A stretch of 64,000 nucleotides of DNA from Paenibacillus xylaniclasticus (GCF_004001065.1 NZ_BIML01000007.1:62001-126000), one strand, 5' to 3'. Numbered from the stretch's first letter, positions 9,408 through 18,577 are shown. Numbers and translations: made by a program. Notes: generated from the letters alone by a model not told the origin.

Positions 9408-10685
9408 ATGAGGGACGACCGTATCGAAGCAGACATCTTGAAGAAAGCGGCTGACCGAAAGAAGCTGCTGAGCTGGCTGGATAACAGTGACGAACGTTTG
9501 ATCCAAATGATTCAATCGTTAGTGAGAGTCCCATCCGACAATCCGAACGGAGATTGCCGGGCAATCGCTTCCGAGACAGCAACTTGGCTGACAGAGCTTG
9601 GGTTCGAGCCGATTATCCTTCCGGTTCCGTCTGATGTAGTTCGGGATGCTGGAATGATTGCTGTCGATAATATTGTAGCTGAGCTTAAGCTAGGAGCAGG
9701 CTGCGGGCCTGTCATCGCGCTTAATGCTCATGGTGATGTCGTACCGCCGGGAAGCGGTTGGAGCTATGATCCGTACGGGGGGCTCATCGCAGATGGCAAT
9801 CTCTATGGCCGAGGAGCGGCTGTATCCAAGGCGGATATTGCAGTCTATACGTTTGCGGCAATGGCACTGCGGGAGAGTAAGACATGCGCAACTGGCTCGA
9901 TTGTGCTTGCCTTCACCTTCGATGAAGAAACAGGTGGACAGATCGGGCCGAAAAGGCTGCTAGACACGGGAAGGCTATGCCCAGATTACGCGATATGTGC
10001 AGGGTTTACGCATTCGGCTATAAACGCGCATAATGGATGTCTTCACTTGGAGGTAAGGGTCAAAGGCAGGTCCGCGCATGCTGCGATTCCTGACACGGGA
10101 GCGGATGCGCTTGAGGCGATGAATCGGCTGCTGACCGATCTCTATGAATATCGGTCTGTCTTAATGGAGAAACAATCCGAAGTACCTGGTATTGGCTGCC
10201 CGACGCTGAATATTGGATTAATTAGCGGCGGCATCAATACGAACGTCGTGCCGGACGAATGTACGATACGATTGGATCGGCGGATTATTCCTGATGAAGA
10301 TCCGCTGCTCGTCGAGCGTGAGTTGATTGAGCGGATTGAAGCCGTGATCGAACCGCTGTCGGACATCTCGGTAGACACGAGGCGCGTCCTGCTTGCCCGG
10401 CCATTTGGCCCTGTTGATCTGTCGTCACCGCTCATAGGGGCGTTGAAGCAAAACTGGTCAGACATAATGGGCGGTGGCGAGCTGCCGGTTGAAGGCGTAC
10501 CTCTATATGCGGACGCCCGGCATTTCTACGAGGCGGGGGTGCCGACCGTTATGTTCGGAGCCGGGCCGCGCACATTAGAGGAAGCAAACGGGCATCGGGC
10601 TAACGAGCATGTACGATTGACAGATGTCGCGGCAGCAGTTCGGATTGTTACGTTGACACTCTACGATCTGCTGCATTCGGATTAG
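9408..10685 (+). CDS. M20-family metallo-amidohydrolase/deacylase (ArgE/DapE type)
   Basis: 425 residues with the M20 dinuclear zinc layout: ALNAHGD, DEETGG with the catalytic Glu pair, YADARHFY, and GAGP...NEHV near the C-terminus. The dimerisation insert is in the middle (LEVRVKGRSAHAA). The family removes acyl groups from amino acids or dipeptides; the true substrate cannot be read from sequence. Adjacent to allantoinase, it may act on an allantoin-derived or N-acyl intermediate, but it is not of the hydantoinase/carbamoylase subgroup that contains known allantoate amidohydrolases. ATG 9408 follows GGGGGAA. Confidence 0.85.
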   Translation: MRDDRIEADILKKAADRKKLLSWLDNSDERLIQMIQSLVRVPSDNPNGDCRAIASETATWLTELGFEPIILPVPSDVVRDAGMIAVDNIVAELKLGAGCGPVIALNAHGDVVPPGSGWSYDPYGGLIADGNLYGRGAAVSKADIAVYTFAAMALRESKTCATGSIVLAFTFDEETGGQIGPKRLLDTGRLCPDYAICAGFTHSAINAHNGCLHLEVRVKGRSAHAAIPDTGADALEAMNRLLTDLYEYRSVLMEKQSEVPGIGCPTLNIGLISGGINTNVVPDECTIRLDRRIIPDEDPLLVERELIERIEAVIEPLSDISVDTRRVLLARPFGPVDLSSPLIGALKQNWSDIMGGGELPVEGVPLYADARHFYEAGVPTVMFGAGPRTLEEANGHRANEHVRLTDVAAAVRIVTLTLYDLLHSD

Positions 10686-10781
10686 AGTCACCTTCTATAA
10701 TTTTTTCCTTGTTCCGTATATGATAGATAGACAAGAGCAAGGTGATGAAGCGGTCTATAGCAGTAGTAAAGGAGATAGGAA

Positions 10782-11744
10782 ATGAATATTGTCGTGTTAG
10801 ATGGATATACGCTTAATCCTGGAGATTTGAGTTGGGAGGGCTTTGAGGCGCTTGGCAACGTGACGGTGTACGATCGAACAGAGGCGGATCAAATCGTCGA
10901 AAGGGCGAAGGATGCGGATGCGGTATTAACGAACAAAACGCCGCTTTCCGCATCCGTTCTTGCTAGTCTGCCGCGCTTGCGCTATATCGGAGTGCTGGCA
11001 ACAGGCTATAATGTAATTGATCTTGCAGCGGCTTCGTCGCAAGGAATTGCAGTGACGAACATCCCCGACTACAGTACAGCATCGGTTGTTCAGCTTGTGT
11101 TCGCTTACTTACTGGAGCATTGTCATCATGTGAAGCAGCACAGCGACGCTGTCCATAGCGGCCGCTGGAGCGCCAGCAAACATTTTATGTTCGCTGACTT
11201 CCCGCTCATAGAGCTGGTGGGCAAGACGATCGGTATCGTCGGCTTCGGTCAAATCGGGCAGCAGGTTGCTCGAACCGCAATAGCGTTTGGATTGAATGTC
11301 ATCGTGCATACGCGAACAGAGAAACGGATCGAAGGGCTTGAATCGGTTCGGTTCGTCAGCTTGGAGCAGCTGTTTAAGCTTTCTGATTTCGTGACGCTGC
11401 ACTGTCCGCTTACACCAGATACGCAAGGAATGGTTAACCGTCGAACGCTAGAGTGGATGAAGCCTTCGGCGTTGCTGATTAATACGGCACGCGGCGGACA
11501 TGTGGTCGAAGCGGATTTGGCTGCCGCTCTGAACGAAGGGCGGATCGCCGGCGCTGCAGTCGATGTGCTGTCGGTTGAGCCGCCGCCATCCGACAATCCG
11601 CTTATCGGAGCACGCAATTGCTATATTACGCCGCATATCGGATGGGCGACCTTCGAGGCAAGACAGCGGTTGATGGAGATTGCAGCGGACAATTTGAAGC
11701 AATTTATTAGCGGTAGCCCGGTTAACCAGGTCAACGTATTGTAA
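10782..11744 (+). CDS. D-2-hydroxyacid dehydrogenase (glycerate/glyoxylate reductase type)
   Basis: 320 residues of the NAD(P)-dependent D-isomer hydroxyacid dehydrogenase family. The dinucleotide loop GFGQIG starts near residue 154. The catalytic Arg is in NTARGG near 235, the Glu in DVLSVEPP near 264, and the His in PHIGW near 284. It probably interconverts hydroxypyruvate/glyoxylate and glycerate/glycolate. After allantoinase, a role in removing glyoxylate from allantoin breakdown is attractive but unproven. It ends at a strong terminator, making 7955-11744 a self-contained cassette. Confidence 0.88.
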   Translation: MNIVVLDGYTLNPGDLSWEGFEALGNVTVYDRTEADQIVERAKDADAVLTNKTPLSASVLASLPRLRYIGVLATGYNVIDLAAASSQGIAVTNIPDYSTASVVQLVFAYLLEHCHHVKQHSDAVHSGRWSASKHFMFADFPLIELVGKTIGIVGFGQIGQQVARTAIAFGLNVIVHTRTEKRIEGLESVRFVSLEQLFKLSDFVTLHCPLTPDTQGMVNRRTLEWMKPSALLINTARGGHVVEADLAAALNEGRIAGAAVDVLSVEPPPSDNPLIGARNCYITPHIGWATFEARQRLMEIAADNLKQFISGSPVNQVNVL

Positions 11745-11763
11745 TCGATCGAACCAGCAGAGC

Positions 11764-11821
11764 GGTCCTCGACTGTTCCTATACTGCCGTTGGCAGATTG
11801 GACAGCCGAGGACCTTTTTTT
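11764..11821 (+). terminator. Rho-independent terminator after the dehydrogenase
   Basis: Arms GGTCCTCGACTGTTC and GGACAGCCGAGGACC pair almost fully around a loop of about 20 bases, followed by seven T. Confidence 0.92.
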
Positions 11822-11838
11822 CATCGTGGACTGCCTTT

Positions 11839-11867
11839 CATAGTTATCTCCCCTTCTTCATACATAT
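11839..11867 (+). promoter_or_regulatory. Candidate sigma-E promoter for spoIVFA-spoIVFB
   Basis: CATAGTT (11839-11845), 13 bases, then CATACATAT (11859-11867). The -10 fits the CATANNAT-like sigma-E consensus, and the spacing equals that seen before safA in this window. spoIVF is known to be mother-cell sigma-E dependent in B. subtilis. Confidence 0.55.
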
Positions 11868-11893
11868 AGGACAAGTGAAGGAGGGCGAAGCGG

Positions 11894-12955
11894 ATGAATA
11901 ACGAGCGGATTCGGAAGCGTCATAAGGAGAAAATCCGGCAGCTTATCGAACAGGCTCAAATGATCGATAAGTCTAAATCGGGCGGTGTACCGGGTGCTTT
12001 TCTTAATCCATTCCATGAGTTCCAATCCTCTAACCGTTTTCCGAACAAATCGGAGCGGCAGTCAACTGAAGAGCACTCCAGGAAGGCGGAGGATCAGACC
12101 ATGGACAGTTTGCCGCCGGTTGACTGGGCAGCCCCGATGCCAGTGCATGGAAATTTGGATACTCCGTCACCTTCGATTTCAGCAGAGAAGCGAAGCACGA
12201 GGCTGTCTGAAGCTGCGTATGAGCAGGACCCGGAGAAGCTGTGGAAGGCTAATGCTGCACCATGGCTTGGATCGTATTCTGACAGGCAGAGCGGCAGCCG
12301 CAAATATAATGATATATATCGAGTTGAAGGGAGCTCCAAATTTTGGTGGCATTTCCGCAATCAGCTGATCGTCAGCGTAATATTGTTCGGAATTATATGG
12401 GGGGAGTTCAAGCTCGAAGGCGAACCTGCTCAGCAAGTTCAGACTGCGGTTACGGCGGCGCTCACAACCGAGTTTGATTTTCAGTCGGTATCGGCCTGGT
12501 ATGAGCGAACGTTCGCAGGCTCTCCTGCATTTATTCCGTTATTCAGCAGCGGCGGTAATACTGAGACGGTAGAAGGTGCGGCTTTGACGCCGCAAGCGTT
12601 CGTCTCGCCACTGCCGGAATCGACGCTTGTGAAGTCATTCGCACAGTCGCTTGGAGGAATCGAACTGGCAGGATTGCCTGATGCCCCTGTATCGGCCGCA
12701 GCAACTGGACAAGTCATACTCGTCACACCGGATGCTGGCGAAGGACAGACGGTTCTTATTCAGCATGCTGGCGGCAGGCAAACCCTCTATGGACAGCTAG
12801 GTGAGGCGAAGGTGCGCAAGGACGACTGGGTCGAAGCAGGCGACATAATCGGCAGGCTTGTAAGCGGCGGTGATGGCGGGCACAGCTTGCTTTATTTTGC
12901 CGTGAAGGTTGACGGACGGTTCATCGATCCGACCGATGTGATTCCACTTGATTAA
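11894..12955 (+). CDS. spoIVFA: Stage IV sporulation protein FA, M23-like
   Basis: 353 residues. A long charged N-terminal cytoplasmic part, one membrane segment near residues 155-172 (QLIVSVILFGIIWG), then a linker and a C-terminal LytM/M23-like domain (about 255-353; VLIQHAGGRQTLYGQL...GHSLLYFAVKVDGRFIDP). Several M23 metal ligands are not obvious, fitting a structural rather than catalytic role. SpoIVFA holds SpoIVFB with BofA in the outer forespore membrane until signalled. AAGGAGGGCGAAGCGG precedes ATG 11894. The 3' end overlaps spoIVFB. Confidence 0.88.
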   Translation: MNNERIRKRHKEKIRQLIEQAQMIDKSKSGGVPGAFLNPFHEFQSSNRFPNKSERQSTEEHSRKAEDQTMDSLPPVDWAAPMPVHGNLDTPSPSISAEKRSTRLSEAAYEQDPEKLWKANAAPWLGSYSDRQSGSRKYNDIYRVEGSSKFWWHFRNQLIVSVILFGIIWGEFKLEGEPAQQVQTAVTAALTTEFDFQSVSAWYERTFAGSPAFIPLFSSGGNTETVEGAALTPQAFVSPLPESTLVKSFAQSLGGIELAGLPDAPVSAAATGQVILVTPDAGEGQTVLIQHAGGRQTLYGQLGEAKVRKDDWVEAGDIIGRLVSGGDGGHSLLYFAVKVDGRFIDPTDVIPLD

Positions 12956-13829
12956 ATGGGGCGGCATCGTATGGAGCGTTCATCCGCTGTTCGTTATCGT
13001 CATGCTGTTGTCCGTTGCCGCGGGACGATTCGCTGAGCTTATTACGCTGTTCGCGCTCGTCTTCGTACATGAGCTTGGTCATGTAGCGGCAGCCCGTGCT
13101 TTGGGCTGGACGATCCGCGAGGTGAAGCTGCTTCCGTTCGGCGGCGTAGCAGAGGTGGAGGAAGCGGGCGGTATGCCGACGAAGGAGGAGGTGATCGTCG
13201 CGATCGCAGGTCCGCTGCAGAATGCTTGGATGGCAGCAGTGGCATGGGTGCTCGGACATTCGATCGGATGGGGCTTGCCATGGTCGGAAGAATTGGTGAA
13301 AGCCAATCTGCTTATTATGATGTTCAATCTTATTCCGATCAGCCCGTTGGATGGTGGCAAGCTGCTGCAATGCTTGCTGGGACGGCTGCTGTCATATCAT
13401 CAGTCATTATTATGGTCAATCCGCCTAAGTATTGCGATGAGTGTTATGCTTGCCGCGGCGGCGCTTGTTGGACCCCTATGGCCTGGAGGCGGTATTCAGC
13501 TAAACGTGTTGACGATTGCCTTGTTTCTTCTCGCCACGAACTGGACTCAGCTTCGTCATCTGCCGTTTTTGTTCATCCGCTTTCTAGTCAATCGGGAACG
13601 CTTTGCCGCAAGGCGACTTTCGCAAGAATCAGGCCCATCGCCGATTATCGTGCGTCCGGAAGCAGCGGTACAATCGATACTGCGCCGCTTGCGTAGGGAT
13701 TATGTACATCTTGTCTACGTGACGACTCCGCGAGGAGAGCTGCTTGGTGTATTGCCCGAGAATGTACTGCTGTACCATTTTTTTATTTCGCCTAGTCCAA
13801 ATCAGCCTGTCATTGAATTGATCGTTTGA
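12948..13829 (+). CDS. spoIVFB: Stage IV sporulation protein FB, site-2 protease for pro-sigma-K
   Basis: A 293-residue polytopic M50 intramembrane protease. The zinc motif HELGH is at residues 41-45, and the second motif NLIPISPLDGG is near 127-137. Four to six membrane segments are followed by a C-terminal cytosolic CBS-like part (RPEAAVQSILRRL...GVLPENVLL). It processes pro-sigma-K in the mother cell. The start is TTG 12948, overlapping the end of spoIVFA by 8 bases, so translation is probably coupled. Confidence 0.93.
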   Translation: MIKWGGIVWSVHPLFVIVMLLSVAAGRFAELITLFALVFVHELGHVAAARALGWTIREVKLLPFGGVAEVEEAGGMPTKEEVIVAIAGPLQNAWMAAVAWVLGHSIGWGLPWSEELVKANLLIMMFNLIPISPLDGGKLLQCLLGRLLSYHQSLLWSIRLSIAMSVMLAAAALVGPLWPGGGIQLNVLTIALFLLATNWTQLRHLPFLFIRFLVNRERFAARRLSQESGPSPIIVRPEAAVQSILRRLRRDYVHLVYVTTPRGELLGVLPENVLLYHFFISPSPNQPVIELIV

Positions 13830-13854
13830 CCGTTATACTGTTCATGCTATAATC
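13827..13854 (+). promoter_or_regulatory. Sigma-A type promoter for the RNase E/G gene
   Basis: TTGACC (13827-13832), 16 bases, TATAAT (13849-13854). The -35 overlaps the spoIVFB stop, so the RNase gene can be expressed outside sporulation. Confidence 0.7.
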
Positions 13855-13897
13855 GTCCTAGATTGATATGCGGACTGGCAAGGAGCAGGATGAACAG

Positions 13898-15163
13898 ATG
13901 AGGCAGCTATTAATTCAAAATCAGGATGATGGAATTCATGCCGCAGTATTAGAAGATGGTGTACTAATCGATTATGCTTCGGAGCTGCGTGAGGAGGATC
14001 GTCCGGGCGGCGGTTCTAGCTCCTTGCTTGGCAACGTGTACAAAGGAAAGGTAATGAATGTGCTGCCAGGCATGCAGGCGGCATTTGTTGATATTGGACT
14101 GTCCAAAAACGCCTTCCTCTATATTGATGATGTATTGCATCCGAATTTGGAAAAGCGTGAGCGTGCTGTAGGCAAGCAGAAGCCGTTGATCCAGAATGTC
14201 GTGCGGGTTGGGCAGGAGCTGATCGTGCAGGTGATGCGGGAGCCGGGTGGCGGTAAAGGTGCCCGTATTACGACGCATATTTCGTTACCTGGAAGATGGC
14301 TCGTTTATATGCCGGAGGCTGCTTATGTCGGCGTATCGCGCAAGATTGGAGACGAAGCGGAACGGGAACGGCTTCGTGTATTAGGTGAGCGGCTGCGGAC
14401 GGAAGAGGAGGGCCTTATTATCCGGACCGCTGCAAGCGGCGTGCCGGATTCGGCATTAGCCGAGGAGGTTGCGTCATTACGAGAAGTGTGGCAAGAAACG
14501 GCCCGTCAGTCACAGCAGGTGAAAGCCCCTGCCGTCCTGCATCGGGAGTCGGGGCTTGTCCGCCGCGTCATCCGGGATATGTTGACGACGGATACGGACG
14601 AGATTTGGGTAGAGAATGACGATATTCTTGTTGAAATGAAGGAACTGATGAAGCAATCGCCGATGTCCGGGTTTGCGGGAATCGTGCGGCGCAGTGAGCA
14701 AGCGGCGGGGCTGTTTGTCCAATTCGGCGTCGACGTTCAGTTGGAGAAGGCTTTCGCGAGAATGATTCAATTGGCTAGCGGCGGGTATATTGTCTGGGAG
14801 GAGACAGAAGCGCTCACTGTAATTGATGTGAATACCGGAAAATTTACGGGAGGCGGCAGCCTAGAGGAAACGATGTACCGAACGAACGAAGAAGCGGCAG
14901 AGCTCATTGCGCGGCTCCTCCGAATTCGCGATACCGGCGGTATTGTTATCGTTGATTTCATTGATATGGAGGAAGAGGCGAACCGCCAGCGCATCTCACA
15001 GCGTATCGAAACGTTGACAAGAGGAGATCGAAGCCGCTGTACAGTTGTCGGGTGGACAAGACTGGGTTTACTTGAAATAACCAGGAAGAAAGCAAGATTT
15101 ACGAAGCGCACAGCAAGGGGCGAAGCGTCCGAATCGAGCTGTAAGCAGCGTGAAACTCAATAA
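13898..15163 (+). CDS. rng: Ribonuclease E/G family protein
   Basis: About 421 residues. An S1-like RNA-binding domain (about residues 28-115, GNVYKGKVMNVLPGMQAAFVD) is followed by the RNase-H-like catalytic domain with the two magnesium aspartates in VIDVNTGK (near 309) and VDFIDM (near 352). The family processes rRNA and decays mRNA. The protein stops soon after RLGLLEITRKK and lacks the CPxCxG zinc-link that follows in E. coli RNase E and RNase G. No frameshifted copy of that motif is seen downstream. The start is set at ATG 13898, which has AGGA close upstream; ATG 13868 is the alternative. Confidence 0.85.
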   Translation: MRQLLIQNQDDGIHAAVLEDGVLIDYASELREEDRPGGGSSSLLGNVYKGKVMNVLPGMQAAFVDIGLSKNAFLYIDDVLHPNLEKRERAVGKQKPLIQNVVRVGQELIVQVMREPGGGKGARITTHISLPGRWLVYMPEAAYVGVSRKIGDEAERERLRVLGERLRTEEEGLIIRTAASGVPDSALAEEVASLREVWQETARQSQQVKAPAVLHRESGLVRRVIRDMLTTDTDEIWVENDDILVEMKELMKQSPMSGFAGIVRRSEQAAGLFVQFGVDVQLEKAFARMIQLASGGYIVWEETEALTVIDVNTGKFTGGGSLEETMYRTNEEAAELIARLLRIRDTGGIVIVDFIDMEEEANRQRISQRIETLTRGDRSRCTVVGWTRLGLLEITRKKARFTKRTARGEASESSCKQRETQ

Positions 15164-15169
15164 TAATCG

Positions 15170-15198
15170 TTGAAATAGACTATTGGGCATGCTATAAT
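15170..15198 (+). promoter_or_regulatory. Sigma-A promoter for rplU-prp-rpmA
   Basis: TTGAAA (15170-15175), 17 bases, TATAAT (15193-15198): a near-consensus vegetative promoter just after the RNase gene. Confidence 0.85.
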
Positions 15199-15203
15199 GA
15201 TCG

Positions 15204-15327
15204 GGTGTATGTTTTGAGTATATTTTTCATACGCACAGGTACCGCACCGATCAGGTATGAGAAGTGCAACGTTATGCGTTGCCACCTGCATCAGGCGAGT
15301 CTTCACTATTAAGGAGGTGCACCATCC
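15204..15327 (+). promoter_or_regulatory. L21 ribosomal leader RNA element
   Basis: The 5' leader contains the conserved segments of the Bacillota L21 leader: ACAGGTACCGCACC, ATCAGGTATGAGAAG, CAACGTTATGCGTTG (a perfect hairpin), CACCTGCATCAGGCGAG, ending in TTAAGGAGGTG as ribosome site. It is thought to let L21 or a partner control the rplU-prp-rpmA operon. Confidence 0.8.
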
Positions 15328-15639
15328 ATGTACGCAATTATCGAAACGGGCGGCAAGCAATACAAAGTTCAAGAGGGCGATGTACTCTACATCGAGAAAC
15401 TCGACGCTAACGCAGGCGAGAGCATCACGTTCGACCGCGTTCTTGCCGTTTCCAAAGGCGACGCACTCGTAGCAGGTACGCCAGTTGTAGCTGGCGCATC
15501 GGTTTCTGCTAAAGTTGAGAAGCAAGGCCGCGGTAAAAAAATCATCGTTTATAAATACAAAGCGAAGAAAAACTACCGTCGCAAGCAAGGCCACCGTCAA
15601 CCGTACACGAAAGTGACGATTGAGAAAATTCAAGCGTAA
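15328..15639 (+). CDS. rplU: 50S ribosomal protein L21
   Basis: 103 residues, normal bL21 length. It begins [14 protein letters not shown] and has the C-terminal [14 protein letters not shown] signature that binds 23S rRNA. First gene of the rplU-prp-rpmA operon, with AAGGAGGTG directly before ATG 15328. Confidence 0.98.
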   Translation: MYAIIETGGKQYKVQEGDVLYIEKLDANAGESITFDRVLAVSKGDALVAGTPVVAGASVSAKVEKQGRGKKIIVYKYKAKKNYRRKQGHRQPYTKVTIEKIQA

Positions 15640-15651
15640 TCGGATTACTGC

Positions 15652-15990
15652 ATGATTACGGTCACATTAACGCGGAACGTTACGACTCGCCGAATCGTAA
15701 GGTTCGAAGTCTCTGGACATGCGAACTATGCGAAGCGGGGACAAGATATTGTCTGTGCGGGCGTCTCCGCCGTAACCGTTGGTACAGTGAATGCGATTGA
15801 AGCAGTTGCAGGCGTTGTACTGCCCTACTCGGTACGTGACGGATGGGTGAGTTCGGATATACCGGCGCAAGCTGATTCGTCCGTCGACGAACGAGTTCAG
15901 CTGCTGCTTGAAAGTATGGCGGTCATGATCGGATCGATCCAGGAATCGTACAGGAAGTACGTGACCATTCAAGAGCAATTCGTACAATAG
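15652..15990 (+). CDS. prp: Ribosomal-processing cysteine protease Prp
   Basis: 112 residues (YsxB family). The conserved GHANYAKRGQDIVCAGVSA segment holds the catalytic His (near 23) and Cys (near 35). Prp removes the N-terminal extension of L27 before ribosome assembly. The L27 encoded next has that extension, so enzyme and substrate are adjacent. It starts at ATG 15652, 12 bases after rplU. Confidence 0.95.
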   Translation: MITVTLTRNVTTRRIVRFEVSGHANYAKRGQDIVCAGVSAVTVGTVNAIEAVAGVVLPYSVRDGWVSSDIPAQADSSVDERVQLLLESMAVMIGSIQESYRKYVTIQEQFVQ

Positions 15991-16005
15991 AGGAGGGAAA
16001 CCACC

Positions 16006-16314
16006 ATGTTGAAATTGGATCTTCAGCTGTTCGCATCCAAGAAGGGTGTAGGCTCGACGAAGAACGGACGCGACAGCCACTCGAAGCGTCTGGGCGCGAA
16101 GCGCGCTGACGGCCAACTCGTTACAGCGGGCAGCATTCTGTTCCGTCAACGCGGAACGAAAGTTCACCCGGGTAACAATGTAGGCATCGGTAAAGACGAC
16201 ACGCTGTTCGCGAAAGTGGAAGGCGTCGTTAAATTCGAGCGTTGGGGACGCGATCGTAAAAAAGTTAGCGTATATCCAGTTGCTGAAGCAGCGGTAGCTG
16301 CAGCAGTCGAATAA
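16006..16314 (+). CDS. rpmA: 50S ribosomal protein L27 with cleavable N-terminus
   Basis: 102 residues. The N-terminus [14 protein letters not shown] carries the Prp recognition sequence, cut after LQLF to expose the ASKKG start used at the peptidyl-transferase centre. The rest is a normal bL27. RBS GAGGAGG is upstream of ATG 16006. Confidence 0.98.
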   Translation: MLKLDLQLFASKKGVGSTKNGRDSHSKRLGAKRADGQLVTAGSILFRQRGTKVHPGNNVGIGKDDTLFAKVEGVVKFERWGRDRKKVSVYPVAEAAVAAAVE

Positions 16315-16331
16315 TACCGCTTCAACAAGTG

Positions 16332-16360
16332 CCCGGCCTGAAGTAACAGGCCGGGTTTTT
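16332..16360 (+). terminator. Rho-independent terminator after rpmA
   Basis: CCCGGCCTG / CAGGCCGGG perfect 9-base arms, 6-base loop, TTTTT. Confidence 0.95.
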
Positions 16361-16427
16361 CATGATTTAGCAGCTCATCCGTGTTATATTGCCTATATGC
16401 CCTACATAGAAAGTGGGATTATCACGA

Positions 16428-17165
16428 ATGAATCGGATAGGATCGGCAAAATATATCGTGTCCATATCGTTGCTGCTTCCCTTTATTTCATTATTCGTTT
16501 GGAGAAACGCTTGGTGGCCGATCGTTACTGCGGCTCTATGGACGTTCATTACGATTGTGGTATGGGTTTACTCGGAGCGCAAGGAGCAGCGAATTAGGCT
16601 TCAAAGGGTAGAAAGGGCGCTGCAGATCGCATCGATCCGCACGATCAATCATCATCGGCACGATTGGATGAACGATCTTCAGGTGCTTTATGGGTATATC
16701 CGGATGAATAAGCAGGAAAGAATTGTACAGTACATCGAAGGCAACCGGGAACGGATGGCGGCGGAGAGCCGCATCGCGAAGCTTGGAGTGCCGTCGCTTG
16801 TGACGTACTTGCAATCGTTCCGGACGATGACTCATTCGGTTCAGTTGTCCGTAGATATCGACGGCGATTTGGATCTGGAGGAACTACCGATCGATCGGGA
16901 AGGCGTAGCGCTTACCTTAATCGATCTTTTGAATATGTACAGAAGCGGCATTAAGCAAGGAACCGGGGAACCGGCTAAGCTGACGCTCCGATTGTACCGG
17001 GACGATAAATCGCTGCATGCCGTCTTTTTCTGCGATGGAGAATGGAATGACATCGGTGATTCGATGCACAAAATAAAACAGCGGCTAAGAAATTCGCCGC
17101 TGCAGCCGATCAGTTCGGAGCAATCGCTTGCGGAACTGCCGCTAAAGGCTGAACTGCGCGGTTGA
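16428..17165 (+). CDS. spo0B: Membrane-anchored Spo0B-type sporulation phosphotransferase
   Basis: About 245 residues. Two hydrophobic segments at the N-terminus (about 9-27 and 32-50) are followed by a helical SPOB_a-like domain with the active site [16 protein letters not shown] (phospho-acceptor His probably residue 78) and a degenerate kinase-like C-terminal domain without N/G boxes. Spo0B passes phosphate from Spo0F to Spo0A. The location between rpmA and obg matches Bacillus, but Bacillus Spo0B is soluble; the membrane hairpin is a difference worth noting. The start is ATG 16428; GTG 16413 is also in frame. Confidence 0.82.
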   Translation: MNRIGSAKYIVSISLLLPFISLFVWRNAWWPIVTAALWTFITIVVWVYSERKEQRIRLQRVERALQIASIRTINHHRHDWMNDLQVLYGYIRMNKQERIVQYIEGNRERMAAESRIAKLGVPSLVTYLQSFRTMTHSVQLSVDIDGDLDLEELPIDREGVALTLIDLLNMYRSGIKQGTGEPAKLTLRLYRDDKSLHAVFFCDGEWNDIGDSMHKIKQRLRNSPLQPISSEQSLAELPLKAELRG

Positions 17166-17184
17166 AACGGAGGCTAGATACAGC

Positions 17185-18504
17185 ATGTTTGTAGATAAAG
17201 CGAAGATATTTGTCAAAGGCGGCGATGGCGGCAACGGGATCGTATCGTACCGTCGGGAGTTGTACGTTCCGAACGGCGGTCCTGCAGGCGGTGACGGAGG
17301 ACGCGGCGGCAACGTCATTTTTCGTGTTGACGAGGGGCTGCGTACGTTGGTAGATTTCCGGTACCAGAAGCACTTTAAAGCAAAGCCGGGCGAACGGGGC
17401 AAAGTGAAAGGCATGCATGGTGCGAATGCGGAAGATATGATCGTACGGATTCCGCCGGGCACTGTTATTATTGATGATGATACGCAGGAAATTATCGCCG
17501 ATATGACCCGTCAGGGGCAAGAGGTTATCGTCGCGAGAGGCGGTCGGGGCGGACGCGGTAATATGCGGTTCGCAACCGCTGCTAACCCAGCGCCGGATAT
17601 TTCAGAGAACGGAGAAGAAGGCGAAGAGCGCTGGATTGTGCTTGAGCTGAAGGTTATGGCCGATGTTGGTCTGGTCGGCTTCCCAAGCGTGGGCAAGTCG
17701 ACGCTGCTCTCGGTTGTATCCGGCGCGAAGCCGAAGATCGGCGCTTACCATTTTACAACGATTACGCCTAATCTCGGTGTTGTGGACGTTGGAGACGACC
17801 GTACCTTTGTGATGGCAGATTTGCCAGGCCTGATTGAAGGCGCAAGTGAAGGTGTCGGGCTCGGTCACGAATTTTTACGCCATGTGGAGCGTACACGTGT
17901 TATCATTCACGTCGTCGACATGGCGGCAACGGAAGGACGCGATCCGTTCGAGGATTGGGTCAAAATTAATAACGAGCTTCGCCAGTACAACGAGAAGCTG
18001 GCGGATCGTCCGCAAATTATAGCTGCGAACAAGATGGATATGCCGGGCGCCGAGGAGCTGCTTGAGCTGTTCAAGGAGCAGCTTGCGGAAGCAGCAGGAG
18101 ATCGTCATTACGACATTGTGCCAATATCGTCGCTAACGCGACAAGGAATACAGGAGCTGCTCTATAAGGCAGCCGATGTGTTGGAGACGGTACCGGAGCA
18201 GCCGCTGCTGGAGGAAGTAAGCGAGCTCGCTGAGCGTAAGGTGTACAAGTTCGAGAAACGGGATGAAATTACTTTCCGTGTCTATAAAGAAGATGAAATT
18301 TTCGTCGTCGAGAGCGAAGGAATTGAACGTATCTTGAAGCGAACGAACTTGACCTCCTATGATGCCGTTATGCGTTTTGCCCGCATTCTGCGCAACCTTG
18401 GTGTCGACGCTGCGCTGCGGAAGATTGGTGCGAAGGACGGAGACATTTGCCGGATTGGACATTACCAGTTTGAATTTTTCGAAGGCAGTGACTATATATT
18501 TTAG
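17185..18504 (+). CDS. obg: Obg GTPase
   Basis: 439 residues in three domains. A glycine-rich Obg fold comes first (about 1-158). The G domain has GFPSVGKST near 165, a switch-[11 protein letters not shown], and NKMD. The C-terminal OCT domain spans about 345-430. Obg is essential in B. subtilis, acts in 50S assembly and ppGpp sensing, and is required for Spo0A activation, which fits its place after spo0B. Confidence 0.97.
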   Translation: MFVDKAKIFVKGGDGGNGIVSYRRELYVPNGGPAGGDGGRGGNVIFRVDEGLRTLVDFRYQKHFKAKPGERGKVKGMHGANAEDMIVRIPPGTVIIDDDTQEIIADMTRQGQEVIVARGGRGGRGNMRFATAANPAPDISENGEEGEERWIVLELKVMADVGLVGFPSVGKSTLLSVVSGAKPKIGAYHFTTITPNLGVVDVGDDRTFVMADLPGLIEGASEGVGLGHEFLRHVERTRVIIHVVDMAATEGRDPFEDWVKINNELRQYNEKLADRPQIIAANKMDMPGAEELLELFKEQLAEAAGDRHYDIVPISSLTRQGIQELLYKAADVLETVPEQPLLEEVSELAERKVYKFEKRDEITFRVYKEDEIFVVESEGIERILKRTNLTSYDAVMRFARILRNLGVDAALRKIGAKDGDICRIGHYQFEFFEGSDYIF

Positions 18505-18509
18505 ACAAG

Positions 18510-18531
18510 GACGGGGCCGCCCGTCTTTTTT
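18510..18531 (+). terminator. Rho-independent terminator after obg
   Basis: GACGGG / CCCGTC arms with a 4-base loop followed by six T. Confidence 0.85.
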
Positions 18532-18577
18532 ATTTCGAGGAATATTACGACTAGCTGTCCCTCTTTCTTTTTGCCTA

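Noticed and set aside
15157-15633. Minus-strand frame over the L21 leader and rplU
   Set aside because: Shadow of rplU; the region is explained by the leader RNA and L21.
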